Source of the DNA: Chondrilla cf. caribensis
Taxonomy: Eukaryota > Porifera > Demospongiae > Chondrillida > Chondrillidae
Length of the DNA stretch: 64,000 nucleotides
Direction of reading: 5' to 3'
NCBI GenBank assembly: GCA_964020155.1
Contig: OZ026563.1
Span: 2,048,940-2,112,939 of the forward strand
Below, one piece after another: positions 1 through 12,749 of the stretch (position 1 is the stretch's first letter; each line of letters starts with the position of its first letter). A program made the translations under genes and the position numbers. The notes under the pieces are model-generated. The model saw nothing but the letters and a program-made list of their open reading frames with translations, ran no database searches and was not told the DNA's origin.

Positions 1-283
1 ATACATTTCTTAGTATACCAACTTTTGGTGGTGGAATGTACGTACCGTGTGTGTGTGTGTATGTGCGTGTGTGTGCGCACACGTGTGTTTGAATGCTGCA
101 TTTGTGTGTGTGTGTGTGTATACATAGCTCAAGACATTGTTCTTTTTTCCTTCGGCATCAAACACTGACTATACTGTACAAACATATGTACACACATACA
201 TGCATACTAAGACACATGTTCTTATTTGGTGCATTGTTACATGCATCCATACTTACATGGGTATGTATATGATACTAACACAG

Positions 284-611
284 GAACAACCCAGAGGCAA
301 CTGGTGAGCTGAACCAGTGCATCCTGAGCCGCATCATGTCTGTGGTCGAGAACCACCACCTCAGCCCCAACATAGCCACCGCCGTTCAACCAGAGATCAA
401 CCTGCTCATTGCCACCCTCTCTGTCAGGGACAAGTGCTGGGAACAGAGGCTCAGAACAGGTACTGTGTGGGGGATATATATATCTACATGTGTGCAGATA
501 TACCAACTGTACTGTATGTGCAGTATACTGTATGTATACTTTTACATGCATACGCACGTACACATGCATGCATGCATGCATACAAACATGTGTGCACACA
601 CATACAGCATT

Positions 612-685
<74 letters not shown>

Positions 686-3312
686 ATTGTACATTGTACT
701 GTAAATATGTACAGTATATATGCGTGTAAATACTATCTGAAACCACCCAATATTAAGTTGTAACCACAATATTGAGTATATTATGCAATATTTCACGCAG
801 TAAGATTCAAACGTATCATTGTTATAAAACCTCTGTCCCTTCTCATGTGTTCTTCGTGAGCAGTTGTGAGGTTATTCCAGAACACGAGAAGGCACCGGAA
901 TCCAACCGTTGTAGAAGCAGTGGCTCTGCCTTGTCTTGCTGTGCTCAAGCGCCTTGCACAATCTTCTCCTGAAGTGAAGCAATCACAGGAGGTGGCGGTG
1001 AGACTTTTCACCACTTGCACATGCACTAATTGACCATTCATTCTGTTGTGAGGCAATTTGTCATATGTACGTATATGAATATTATGCATGTACATTCAGC
1101 TGCAATTTTTCATTAATGTCAAAATTAATATGAAATCAACTTTCACACACAATTATTCTGTACAAACTGCATTATCACTGGCCTATTGCTCAAAATTGTG
1201 TGTGGCCTTCATGCATGATATTCTGAGGAATTGGTGTGGCTCTCTCAATCTTTTGCACGTAAATATATACATGTATATACATGCATAAGAATTTGGACAG
1301 AATGATGAATATCTAGTAAAATGGTAATGGTTTGTGCAAAATAAGAAAGTTATTTTTAAGCTGTACTGTATGTACTGTATGCTATGTGATATGCTATATG
1401 ATATGCTATGTGATATGCTTGATATCACACATGTAGGAGAAATCCCAGGAGGTGAGTGAGACCGGTGGAGCTCCCCCTGTCCCTTCCTCCACCAAGTGTA
1501 CCGTCGACGCCATGAAGTGGCTCGAAGGTCAGGAATCAATGTCATTCAAAGCTTGGGTTGAGAGGAAGAAGAAGGAACAGGATGATGTGGCGGCTATGTC
1601 CACCGATGAACTCAGAGCTCACAAGCTTCAGGAGAAGTACGTGAAGTTATGGAGGTCAAGAATTCGCAAATGTGAGTACATTGGAATATCACATCATCTA
1701 CCATGCTGGTATAACTCGCATAGTACATGTGCTCTATTCTGTGCATGGGAGAGAATTTCAACGTACACTTGTAATTCTGTCTCAATACTTCGCATGTGTT
1801 TCATTCCAGAGTTTGAAATTTCTATTCACTTCATCTTGCAAAGCGTAATTTGTGTATGATCTTGTGTACATATGTTGCCATATGTACAAAATGTGATAAA
1901 TCCTTATTAATCCTCTATTCTTTCTCTGCTTGAACTTATTAGTAAACATAATACGTACGTAATGTTTTGAATAATCTGTCAAACTCATTCATCAGCTACA
2001 TCTTTCTTGAATTATTGCAAATTTATGAAAAATCACTGTATATTACATAGATCCAGAGTAATATTTATAAATTTGCGTAATTTCATGCATGTATGTGTAC
2101 ACACACTGTCAATATGCAGAGTGGTACATAGTGATAATGATATTCATTGTGTGCTACTTGGCATCCTCATTCATATGGCCTCCCTCTAGTTGCTGCAGCT
2201 AAAGCCAAACTACATCACGCCTCTTGGCTGAGGTCCATGCTGTTCAACCCCTCCTCCAGGGCAGCTCGTCTTGCTGCTTGTAAAGTGGTGGAGTCCCTCT
2301 GCAAGGGAAACGAACCCAGGAGGAGGGAGATATTGGACATGCTCTGCAGGTGAGGCGTGTGTGGGCGTTGGGGAGTGTGTTTGAGTGTGGAGGGTGAGGG
2401 GGTGGGTGTGACTGTGTTTGTGTATGTGTGTGTGTTTGTGTGTGGGTGTTGATTTTATATCAATTGCCAACGTCCACAGCTATTTGCCTGACGTGAGTGA
2501 AGCTGGGGAGAAGGCAGCGGAATTTCTCCATCTCTTCATGTCACTGACAGGAGACGTTGGATGGAAACTGTATCTCTCCACTAAGGGGATACTCCACACC
2601 ATCGGAGAACTACTGTCCAAGGTACTGTATGTACATCCAAATCTACCACATTTTGTACCCTCCAAGATTTTCTCACTATGCTGTATGTATACTAATGTAC
2701 ATATGTCCATTCTCATTTCATCTTTTCCAGGAAATTCAGGGACTCGGACAATTGGAGAAGTCCACCCTCAGTGCTGATGTAGCACAAGGCTATGCTCTTC
2801 ACATGTTGGCTCAGTTGCTGAAATCCTTCCTCTCAGTCCCCTCCATCAAACAGCAGTACAAGAGCAAACTGGTTGGAATGGTCCTCAACAGCTTTCTTGG
2901 TCTCAGGTGTCTGGTGGTCCAGAGAACCAAAAGGATCGACGATGCTGAGTCCCTGCTTCTGAAGATTCTAGAAGATCTCACTTCTGGTACAGAAGAAGAA
3001 ACAAAGAAGTTCATGGCAGAGTGTGTCGCAAGCCTAAAGACCTTCAGCACCAGTGATCTGGTCACCCCACTCTTTGTGTTCGAGAGACTGAATAACATGA
3101 TACTGCCTGAAAAATCAGATGATGTTAGTTTCTACCTTCAGCTGGACAAGGACCCTCAGCAGGAAGAGTTCCTTCAGGGTAGGATGCAGGGAAATCCATA
3201 CAAGTCAAGTGATCCCGGACTTGGACCACTTATGAGAGACATCAAGAATAAGATCTGTACAGGTTAGTTCATTACTATATAGTGGCATGGAGTCCTACAT
3301 GCATGTGTACAT

Positions 3313-3368
<56 letters not shown>

Positions 3369-6300
3369 GTGGGTGGGTGGGTGGGTGTAGGTATGGGTGT
3401 GTGTGGGTGTGAGTGTGTGTGGGTGTGGGTGTATGTGTGTGTGTGGGGGGGTAGGTGTATGCGTGTGTGTGTGTGAGTGCATGCATATATGCATGTATGT
3501 TTACCAGCATGTGAATATAATGTTGCTATCACTGGAGGCTGCTCATAACAAATGCCTGTTTTGTACAGACTGTGAGCTGGTGGCTCTGTTGGAAGATGAC
3601 AGTGGGATGGAATTGTTGGTCTGCAATAAAATTATCAGCTTGGATCTACCAGTGAAGGAGGTTTACAAGAAAGTGTGGCTAGCCCAATCAACTACGGTGA
3701 GTTCCTGTGTGTACATGTTTGTGTGTATCCGGATATGATTCAGTGAATTATTACAGAATTTGCATGTATGCCTATGTACATACCTGGTGGTGTGAACTAA
3801 TCATTATGAGTGCTAGATCATTCCCTCTCTTCCAACCATTTATGGACGCTTGGAACATAACTATTGTTATTACTGAGTATAATTAATACAATGTTATAAA
3901 TGGATAAAATTTTGGATATTCTAACTTTCTTGCAATGCAGTTGAATTAGTGGAATGCCCCATGTGTCCCAACTCCTTATCTGTTCTCGAGTATCCCTCAC
4001 ACTTTTATGATTTCAGGCTAGTCCAGTTAGGGAGGTTTGACAACAAACACCAAAAGTGCCGAGGTTTACGTATTTTAATTAACTAATGTTCCAATGATTG
4101 CTGTAATCAATGGCTTTCCTATGGCATATGGTAATGTCTGTAATTAGGTGTTAATTGACATCAATCTATGATTTTGAACTTTTATCTCCTGAATCAACTT
4201 TGGTTTGAGGCAAGTCACCCAGAAGTGTGAACTAATCACTATGTGTGCTAGACCATTCCCTCTCTTCCAACCATTTATGGGCGCTTGGAACTGGGACTGT
4301 CTAGCCAACTAGACTACACTGTATGTCTTTTGTCTCCGTTCAACAGCCACAGTCCAGTCACTGCATGCGTGTCGTGTTCCGTATGCGAGGTCTGATGGGA
4401 GACGCCACGGAGGAGTTCATTGAGACCCTGAGTACTGGCAGCAGTAAGAGTGTGGACGAAGAGGAGCTGTACCACATGGCAGAGGTCATGAGCAAGTGTG
4501 ATGGACTGGATGCTGCACTCACAAGGTAGGCTGTCCACCAGTGAATATGCTAACCTGCATATGGAGTTGATACTGAATGTACTTTACCATATTTCTGTTC
4601 TTTATGTATGTATTGTATGTACTGTGTCATGTGTACTGTACTGTATGTACTGTATGTACTGTACTGTATGATCTGTGGCATACGTATGTCTGTACTGTAT
4701 GTACTGCATGTGCTGTGCCATATGTCTGTACTGGATGTACAGCATGTACGTATATACTGTACCATATGTTCTGTACTGGATGTACTATGTATACCTTACA
4801 ATATGTATACTGTATTGTATGTGCTACTCTTCTTCATTTCAGACTTGCTCACATTCAAGACTTGAGTCGCGGACACCAGCTGATAGCAGCCATCCTCAAG
4901 TTCCTCAGTTACTGCCTCAAGCTGAAGGTCAACAGGCAGTATGCCATCCAGCCTCAACTCAACACACTCAACATATTGCTGGGTGTACTCAACAAAGTGA
5001 GTGTATGGGTATTGTATGTGCAGCTTATGCAGTACATGTGGTACACATAGTGAATATATACAGTATTGCAGTACATGTGGTATGGATAGTATGTATGTAT
5101 GTACAGTATTGCAGTACATGTGGTACACATTGTATGTGCAGCATGGCAGTACATGTGGTACACGTTGTATGTGCAGCATGGCAGTACATGCGGTACACAT
5201 AGTATATGTGTACAGTATTGCAGTACATGTGGTACACATTGTATGTGCAGTATTACAGTACATGTGGTACACATAGTATATGTGTGCAGTATTACAGTAC
5301 ATGTGGTACACATCGTGAGTGTATTGCTGTATGTGTGGTACTAGTATTGTTTCAGGGAACATCTTGACAGACAATGGCACAGTTCTTATCCTATGTTTCC
5401 ACACAGTTTTCACTTTCCTGTTACTAAGTATGTGCATATGTACTAATGTGTGCTATACTGTAAATTGCCTGGCTTCACTTGTCTGTGTGTGTACAGGAAT
5501 TTCATGGACTCTCTGATTACTGTTTTTCTTCTTGTCCTCTTGCAGGCTCTTTGCTATGAGCAGGACCATAGCGGAGGGGTTGGAGCCAGCATCGCTGAAA
5601 AGGTGTTGTCTGTGATGGAAAATGTCCTTCTCGAAGCAAGCAGCTCACAGAACGTCATTATCAGGCAGACCTCGTCCGAACAGACCACTGCAGTGCCGGT
5701 GGAAGGAGAGAGGTCTCAACTCAGTCAACTTCTGTCGCACATCGAAACACCTTTTGTGGTGAGTAGTGGTGGGATCTAATATGGGATGCAATGGGCAAAT
5801 TTTCCAACAATCGCCTTGTTTCTCTTTTTAATCATTTTAATCATGTCCTGGGCAATTATCAAAAGAAATGGCTCACATCACAGATACAAGCCTGCTTTCT
5901 CCTTTTATCCACCCATCTTCCATACCATACATACCTACTGTACATCTCATATACATATCATATATATGTACATACTACTATATACGTATATACGTACATG
6001 TATGTATGCATAAAGTTTTCTGTTTGCCTTGCAGCAAATGAATCCTGCCATCCGCAAGGCTCTCATGCAGGTCCTCCCCTACCTCACCTTCGGAGTAGCC
6101 GATAACATGCATACGCTCCTGAACTACTTCAAGCCTTACCTCAATTTCGACAAGTTTGATTCAGAACACTCATCCGAAGTGACACTCTATTTGGACTGTT
6201 TCACTGCAGTGGCCAGTGGCATTGGGGTGAGCTGTAGTGTACACACAGTATTGCAGTATGTACATGTGAAACTAACCATTGCACTATACTTACCATGCAC

Positions 6301-7473
6301 TGTACATAGGTGTGCATGTTGACAAGGAAGTACTGTTCATTATATACATACCTAGCGGTTATGAGGGTCTCAAACTTCATTGACCAATACACCCACTGCT
6401 AGTTGTACGTACAGTATATAATACTTGACTCTGATTGTAACTGTCAGTAGAAACTTGCTATCGCATCTCGCTATTTACCACTACGTATGTATGTCCCATG
6501 GTAGGCTGATGTCAGTGGATCCAAGTTGAAGGACCTAATGATAGAGCAGGGCCTAGTCAAGTTGTGTGTGGACTACATCCATGACAAGGTCCCTTTCTCT
6601 ACGTGAGTACGATCGACGTGTGTAAACAACACACATGCATATGCACACAACATGCCCATGCACATACACATGTACATAGCATGCCCATGCAAGCGCACAT
6701 GCACACACATATGCACACGTTTTCAAGTGTCCTTCTGTTGCACTATTTCACATACAGTATGTACTTATATGTGTAACATATTATATGTAATGTACTTGCC
6801 TCCCTGTTTCTCTCAGTTCTTTGTCGGTTAGTATGAATTTCGAGTCCCCAGCATGGAGGGAGTGTCTCGTGAGACCATCCTTGTCTTATGTGTTGCAAAT
6901 ACTGACCGGTTTGTGTAGCAACCATCACCGAACACAGGTAGGCTGAGTCCTATAGTGACATATGTACATACTTACACTGTATACTGCTGTACACAACAGC
7001 ATACGATATTCCTTTTTGTTGTTCATTCACTCCCATTCTATCTCCTCATACACAGAGGCTACTGATGGAGGTTCTCTCACAGTTGCATCTCCTAGAGCAA
7101 GTCTCCTCGACAGAGTACATCGGTTCGTTGACAGAAAGTCTTCTAAAAGTTCTGGATGAGGAAGAAGTAGTTAAAAAGGTGCACACATACAGCTGGAGTC
7201 AACAGCATGATCTTTACTTCAATTTCTCTCCTTTTTGGGTCTCTATCTACTGATTCACATGCCCTCCTTTCTATAGGTGGAGGAAGAAAGAGAAGCTACA
7301 AAGGACAAGAAATCTCGGAGAGCAATGGCAATGAGGGAGAAGATGCTGAAGGAGTTTGGAATGCAAGTTAGTTGGTCTAGATACAGAACAGTGTGCTGTA
7401 TGTACAGTACTGTACACATGTGTGTGCACACTGGATAACATCCCTTGTCACACACACACGCATGCACACAAAC

Positions 7474-7537
<64 letters not shown>

Positions 7538-8417
7538 CAAACATGCACGCACGCACACACACACACACATACTTTGAATTATTGTTGTGCTGTAGCTTAA
7601 TGAAAAAGGTCAAGTGACTGCACAGTCTAAAGTGATGAAGGATCTGGAGGAGACGGTGAAGATTAAAGATGAGAAGGGTCTCACATGCTGTATATGCCGT
7701 GAAGGCTACCAGAATGAACCGAAAAAGGTACATTCTTTGTTTTCTGTCCCATTAGTGGTCTCGATTGTGAGGTAGCTTTGGTTAGGTTATAGCTTTGTTC
7801 AAAGCACAGTATATTGTTCCATAAAGTGTACTCTGTGTATAAACCCAGGGACACCAAGAAATTAAAGGTTCACTATAGCTGGGGTTTACTACAACCTGTT
7901 GAAATATATTGTAAATGTACTACAGTGGAACCTTGGTAATGCAACACTCTTTGGCCAACAATGGCACATCAGATTCAAGAGGTTGTCATGTTATGAACTT
8001 GTCAGGTTACAGATGTTTCTGTAATATAGACTGTATGGTGGGTGTATCTCAGGATTTGGTCAGATTTAGAGGTGTGGGTTTATGGAGGTTCCAGTTCTAA
8101 AAAACCTTGGTGTCGAGACTCCACTGTATCTCTTTAGCTGCTGGGTGTGTACACCTTCACAAAGCGCATCAATGTTGAAGATTTTGAGAAGAAATCAAGG
8201 AAAACTCAAGGCTTTTCAACAGTAACACATTTCAACGTAATCCACTTTGATTGCCACACTGCTGCTGTCATGTGAGTGAGATCGTGCATCTGGTTACAGT
8301 TGTGTACACACGCACACGCACGCACACACACACACACACACTGACTATCAGCTAGTACTGCTACGTACAATAGATACTTTCTGCATGTACAGGTAATATC
8401 ATAGGTACGTATGTACA

Positions 8418-8481
<64 letters not shown>

Positions 8482-9465
8482 TGTTTGTGTGTGTGTGTTT
8501 GTGTGTTTGTGCGGGCGAGCGTACAGGTGTAGTTTTTGTATATACTACAATTTTTTTGAACAGGGCTGTGTTGGAGGCATATTATTTAGTGGTTAAGACA
8601 TATGGGCACGAGGGCAGTATGACATAAATTACCAAGCCCCAAGAGCACGAAGTCATACTGCCCTCGTGCCCATATCTTAACCAGTAGTGCATCCATTGCT
8701 AACGCTTTATACATAATGAAATTGTTGCATAATAGTACTGTTTCTACGGTAACGGATGTTATCGTGTGATAGTATATTATGTATGTATTCTCAATGTATT
8801 TTGCGATACTCCATCTTGTGCAGGACTGCTAGAGGCCGCAATGAGTGGGAGAGTGCAATGTTGCAGAATTCCAACACAAGGTGTAATGGCGTTCTTCCCA
8901 TTTGGGGACCAGAAGTATGTTCTAAACTGCATTTTTTCTTTGAAATGCTCCATTTTAAGACTTACAGTATCTGTAACAATACGTACTGGATTCAGAATGA
9001 TAACCAATAGAATTCCTATTCTAATTTCAGTACTGTCACATACTGTATATATATATATCATTGTAGTACCATAGTGTACTTTGTGTGTTCCCATTTTGAC
9101 TTCAGTCTTGTCACGTACTCAAAATTTGTGGTTCACAGGTGTCTGACTCTGCTTTTGCAAGCTGCCTTGCTCGCCACAACAGCTATGTTAGGGAGGCCAC
9201 AAGCCACTACGATGCTTCATACAGTACTTGGATACATGATCTCAAACACCTCCTCCTGAAGTTTGCCAACGAGAAGTCCTTTAGCACAGAGAGTGGCGGT
9301 GGGGGACCGCAAAGCAACATGTATTTTGCTCCGTATTTACTCCACGTGGCACTCTATGTTCTCAACACGTGAGTCTTCTACATCTGTGTTGTAATGCAAT
9401 CCTCATTCATGCCTCAATACATGCAGTACTGCACTTCAACTTACTTCAAATGGATAATCACACAC

Positions 9466-9523
<58 letters not shown>

Positions 9524-11585
9524 TGCACGCATGCACGGACGCACACACACACAATACACACACACACACACACGCACGCACACACACACACTCACACTAC
9601 CTTTTATCCCTATTTCACCCTATATTGTTGCTGATCACTGTAGTGGACTCTGGTAGTACAGTTTGCACAGATACATGTTGAGCAGTTGCAGTCTGTTGTA
9701 CACCTTCTATAATTTTGCTGTCATATGTTATTGTACTGTAGGACTCGCCTGTATCCCAGTGAAGAGAAGTCCCTGACTGCTTTTGTGAAAGCTCCAACAG
9801 AATCGTGGGTAGCATCAGCTTATGAGGTGTGTGTTTGTGTGTGTGTGTGTGTGCGTGCGTGCGTGCATGTGTGCATGTGTGCGTGCGTGCGTGCGTGTGT
9901 GCGTGCATGTGTGCATGCGTGCATGCATGTGTGTTTGATATACGTGTATTGTGTGTCTGTGCACCCATGTGCGATTGGTCCACATGTGTGTATATAGCTG
10001 TACATGTGGGTATTGTACTAGTGGAACATATAGGAGCAGCCACCAGTCTGAGTCAGTCACTTGTCTAAAATGGTCACCTGTGATTCAATCCAAACATACA
10101 TACAGACATATCTCCCATGTGTACACATGTTTTAGTATTGATAATGCAGCCACCTGTCCAATCCAGCCTATAAAATGAGGTTCCACACGTGACCACATTA
10201 GGCAGGTTCCACTGTTGAGACTGACGTCACTTCAATTTGTGTATGTTGTTTTAACTGTAGCTGGAGGGCCCCCACTACTACCTGGTCACCTCACTAACGG
10301 TGTATACACTTGAGCAGTGGAAGGCAAACAAGCTGGCTCTGTTGAAGAGGTTGCTGGTGGTAGCTCACACCAGACAGTTGAATGCTGCTGACATGACCAG
10401 GTGAGTCTTACCGTGCTTGTGATTACACTTTGACCCTGTGTGTGAACCTGTGCATATGACCCTGTGTGTGAACCTGTGCATATGACCCTGTGTGTGAACC
10501 TGTATATGAGCACTGTATATGACTGTGTGTGTACAAAGTGTTATTGTGCATTTTCCACCTTGTTTTTCTTGCTACAATGGGATTCGAGTATAGTACAGAT
10601 ATTTACTTCTCTCTCTTCCTCAATTTGTGTGCAGCTTACCAGCAGATACCACAGTGATGGAGTACTCTGTGTACAAACCAGCACTGGTCTTCTTTGGTTT
10701 GGTTGACTACTTTCAGAAGACATTTAAGGTCTGTGTCATAACAACTGTATTTCATGTACATTTTTCGTGTACTTTAGTTTTGATCCACATGTCACATTTT
10801 ATATTGAAGGAAATTAATGTGTTTGTCTACTTCATTGTGTGTATATATAGTTTTATGTAGTCTCATTCCCAATCTATGTCTATTGCTGACATTTTACTGC
10901 TAGAAGGTGGTCCAGTGTCTTTAGTGCCATTACTTAGTACTTCAGTATTCCAGTATTCTAGCCAATGAAAATTCATTTGGAGGTCACTTGTAATGTAATG
11001 TGGATATTTGATTATTGTGTACAGTGTGTATGTCTTCCGTTCACCTATTACAACTTTGTGTGTACAGTACATCATTCTAACAATTCTTGCTACATTGCAC
11101 ACCATGTAGAAGAAGCTTGATGTTGCTCCAGAAAGACTGCCAGAAGCTCTACTGGACTTCATCAGACAGAATACGTCTACCTTGATTAGCCTGTGTGATA
11201 AGGTATATCTATATATCTGTACATAACTGATTAGGGGGGGGGCTTCTTGTATGTGACTGAACTGAATAGACAAAAGGTGTCTTGTACAAGACGTGACCTG
11301 ATAGAGCTGTCTTGTAAGGTTGTTTTGTAAGTTTATTACATCTGCTTTTCAAGTAGTTTTCATCTTTCTTAGATCTTGTCAGCTTACCAGGATGAGCTAT
11401 TGACAGCAGAATCTGTTGAGGAAATGTTTGATGTCCTAGGTTAGTAGTTGTCTTTATTATGTGACATATGTTGATCTATGTAGGAATCTCTAGATCTTAA
11501 TCCCTCTTACACCATTTACATTATTTACATGCGGCTACTGTATTTGTCTGCCATACTCACAAGCACACACATGCACACACACACG

Positions 11586-11636
<51 letters not shown>

Positions 11637-11787
11637 CATACACACATGCGCGGAGACACATGGAGACTGGAATTTTAATCTTCTAAATTCTCCTTTCTTA
11701 TTTCTTCCTTGCTCAGAACTGCTTGGTGAGGTACCTAATCCAGATGAATTTTTGTCTGCATTAATGGATAGCGTAAAGACTAACTAG
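284..11787 (+). CDS. UBR4: E3 ubiquitin ligase UBR4, C-terminal part (partial at left edge)
   Basis: Twenty-five exons with matching splice phases: 284-459, 864-997, 1437-1671, 2190-2349 (or from 2199), 2480-2621, 2731-3262, 3569-3696, 4347-4525, 4843-4996, 5546-5758, 6035-6226, 6505-6602, 6817-6937, 7056-7178, 7277-7366, 7596-7727, 8138-8271, 8824-8914, 9139-9368, 9742-9826, 10261-10400, 10635-10728, 11110-11202, 11373-11439, 11717-11787 (TAG). They encode about 1,270 residues that align end to end with the C-terminus of animal UBR4 (about 5,200 aa). Diagnostic stretches are [33 protein letters not shown] and TGGGG-like SGGGGPQSN. The module TCCICREGY (exon at 7596) plus [10 protein letters not shown] (exon at 8138) is the UBR4 hemi-RING zinc site, so the catalytic end looks intact. 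UBR4 is a cytosolic N-degron/quality-control E3. A possible polyadenylation signal ATTAAA lies at 11817-11822. The 5' part, with the UBR box, is outside the window. Confidence 0.95.
615..682. repeat. (AC)n microsatellite in UBR4 intron
   Basis: An uninterrupted AC dinucleotide run lies between the first two visible UBR4 exons. Apparent Cys/Val or His/Thr reading frames here are repeat translations, not genes. Confidence 0.97.
1377..1425. repeat. Short tandem repeat, ~14 bp unit
   Basis: Units close to TATGCTATGTGATA are repeated about 3.5 times just upstream of the acceptor of the UBR4 exon at 1437. No polypyrimidine tract precedes that acceptor. Confidence 0.8.
3317..3476. repeat. (GT)n followed by GGGT-rich tract
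   Basis: About 50 bp of GT repeat is followed by G-rich GGGT/GTGGGT units on the + strand, inside a UBR4 intron. The G-runs at about 3367-3450 could form a G-quadruplex in the transcript. Confidence 0.85.
3791..4290. repeat. ~70 bp direct repeat pair in UBR4 intron
   Basis: The segment at 3791-3861 and the one at 4225-4292 are nearly identical. Both contain GTGTGAACTAATCA and CCATTTATGG. They are about 435 bp apart in the same orientation, between the exons at 3569 and 4347. This may be a duplicated piece of a transposon or its terminal repeats; no ORF lies between. Confidence 0.75.
4600..4830. repeat. TGTAC-rich low-complexity tract
   Basis: Irregular repeats of TGTAC/TGTATGTACTG fill the intron before the UBR4 exon at 4843. 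No coding signal apart from repeat-driven frames. Confidence 0.8.
5029..5345. repeat. Minisatellite, ~40 bp unit
   Basis: About eight copies of a unit containing CAGTACATGTGGTACACAT sit in the UBR4 intron between exons 4843-4996 and 5546-5758. The core GTACATGTGGTAC is nearly palindromic. Long frames on both strands here are repeat translations. Confidence 0.9.
7473..7536. repeat. (AC)n microsatellite
   Basis: A CA/AC run lies in the UBR4 intron just upstream of the hemi-RING exon at 7596. Confidence 0.95.
7923..8126. mobile_element. MITE family A, copy 1 (CAGTGGAACC ends)
   Basis: The element starts CAGTGGAACCTTGG and ends in the inverse CCACTG, flanked by TA on both sides (7921-7922 and 8127-8128). 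It has no coding capacity, is about 204 bp long and lies in a UBR4 intron, ending 11 bp before the acceptor of the exon at 8138. The ends match copies at 12531-12688 and 40354-40550. TA target duplication and CAG ends fit a Tc1/mariner/pogo-type MITE. Confidence 0.75.
8421..8490. repeat. (GT)n microsatellite
   Basis: A long GT run with a few TTTGT interruptions at its 3' end lies in a UBR4 intron. Confidence 0.95.
8590..8683. mobile_element. Hairpin element with 32-34 bp inverted arms
   Basis: Arm 8590-8623 and arm 8652-8683 are reverse complements except for one 2-bp indel. The loop is 28 bp. This 94 bp foldback sits in the UBR4 intron before the exon at 8824 and looks like a tiny MITE or hairpin element. 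Loop and flanks have no coding content. Confidence 0.85.
9467..9595. repeat. (CA)n / CACG-rich repeat
   Basis: CA repeats with GCATGCACGC interruptions lie in the UBR4 intron after the exon ending 9368. Confidence 0.95.
9827..9935. repeat. (GT)n/(GTGC)n tract starting at a splice donor
   Basis: The donor of the UBR4 exon 9742-9826 is itself the first GT of this repeat (GAG|GTGTGTGTTTGTG). The tract then becomes GTGC-rich. Confidence 0.9.
10431..10508. repeat. 26 bp x 3 tandem repeat
   Basis: Three head-to-tail copies starting at 10431, 10457 and 10483, each beginning TGACCCTGTGTGTGAACCTG, lie in a UBR4 intron directly after the exon ending 10400. Confidence 0.9.
11590..11634. repeat. (AC)n microsatellite
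   Basis: An AC run in the last UBR4 intron, upstream of the terminal exon at 11717. Confidence 0.95.
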
Positions 11788-12530
11788 AACTACTGTAGCA
11801 TTAGTGTGCATACTTAATTAAAGCAAGTAACCTACTAGCTAATGATGCTTTGATAATCATTAATAATTATAATACAGTTGAAGTGTGATGATTATAGTAT
11901 GATCATTGTCCATATGCAGACAATAGATACATACGTAGTACTGTGTAGTTAACCTGATGTGCATTTTACTTAAAGCTTCTATATTATAATATTATAATTA
12001 TAATAATATCTTCCTATAATAATATAATATTAATGTATGTGTTTATTGTAATTAATAATATATAATTATGTCCTAGGACATATAATATAATAATTGTATA
12101 CACATACACTGTAACCTAGCTAGGTTCTTTATTATGTGCCATATATATATAATGTTGATCCATGTATAGGAATCTCTAGACTATTATTATAATTATGGAT
12201 ATTAATTATGTGTTATAATGATTATTGCAATGAAATATATGAAAAAATATTCATGCTAAATATGACTGTCACAATATAATGAATCAAAAATCATAATAAT
12301 TATAACATTTATAATGCTATAAAGTTATAAAATTGATTTCAATATATTATTATTTGCTTGCACACAATCATTGATTTTAATTGCACCTCTATGATCACTA
12401 CAATTCCAATTGCAACATACATAGCATTAATTATAATACAGGACTGTTGAACAATTATAACTTTTCCCAATTATATCATGATAATACTCAAAACAGAAGG
12501 AAACAGTTAAGTACACTTTACAGTACAATA

Positions 12531-12688
12531 CAGTGGAACCTCTCTATTAGGGACACTTTGGGACCTTGATTTTAGTCCTTATTACAGAGGTGTCCTCAAT
12601 TCAGAGGTCACTTAATACACTACAGTACTACGCTGGGAAACAGAATGGTGTCCTTATTACAGAGGTTTGTAATAGAAAGGTTCCACTG
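12531..12688. mobile_element. MITE family A, copy 2
   Basis: Ends CAGTGGAACCTCTCTATTA and the inverse TAATAGAAAGGTTCCACTG, flanked by TA (12529-12530, 12689-12690). Internal subrepeats CCTTATTACAGAGGT occur twice. 158 bp, noncoding; same family as 7923-8126 and 40354-40550. Confidence 0.85.
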
Positions 12689-12749
12689 TAAGTTCAATAA
12701 GTTACATCTTACAAGACTTCTCATTCAAGCTTGCACCTCTCTCTGCCAC

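Noticed and set aside
5001..5344. Repetitive membrane-like ORFs on both strands
   Set aside because: They derive from the ~40 bp minisatellite between two well-supported UBR4 exons.
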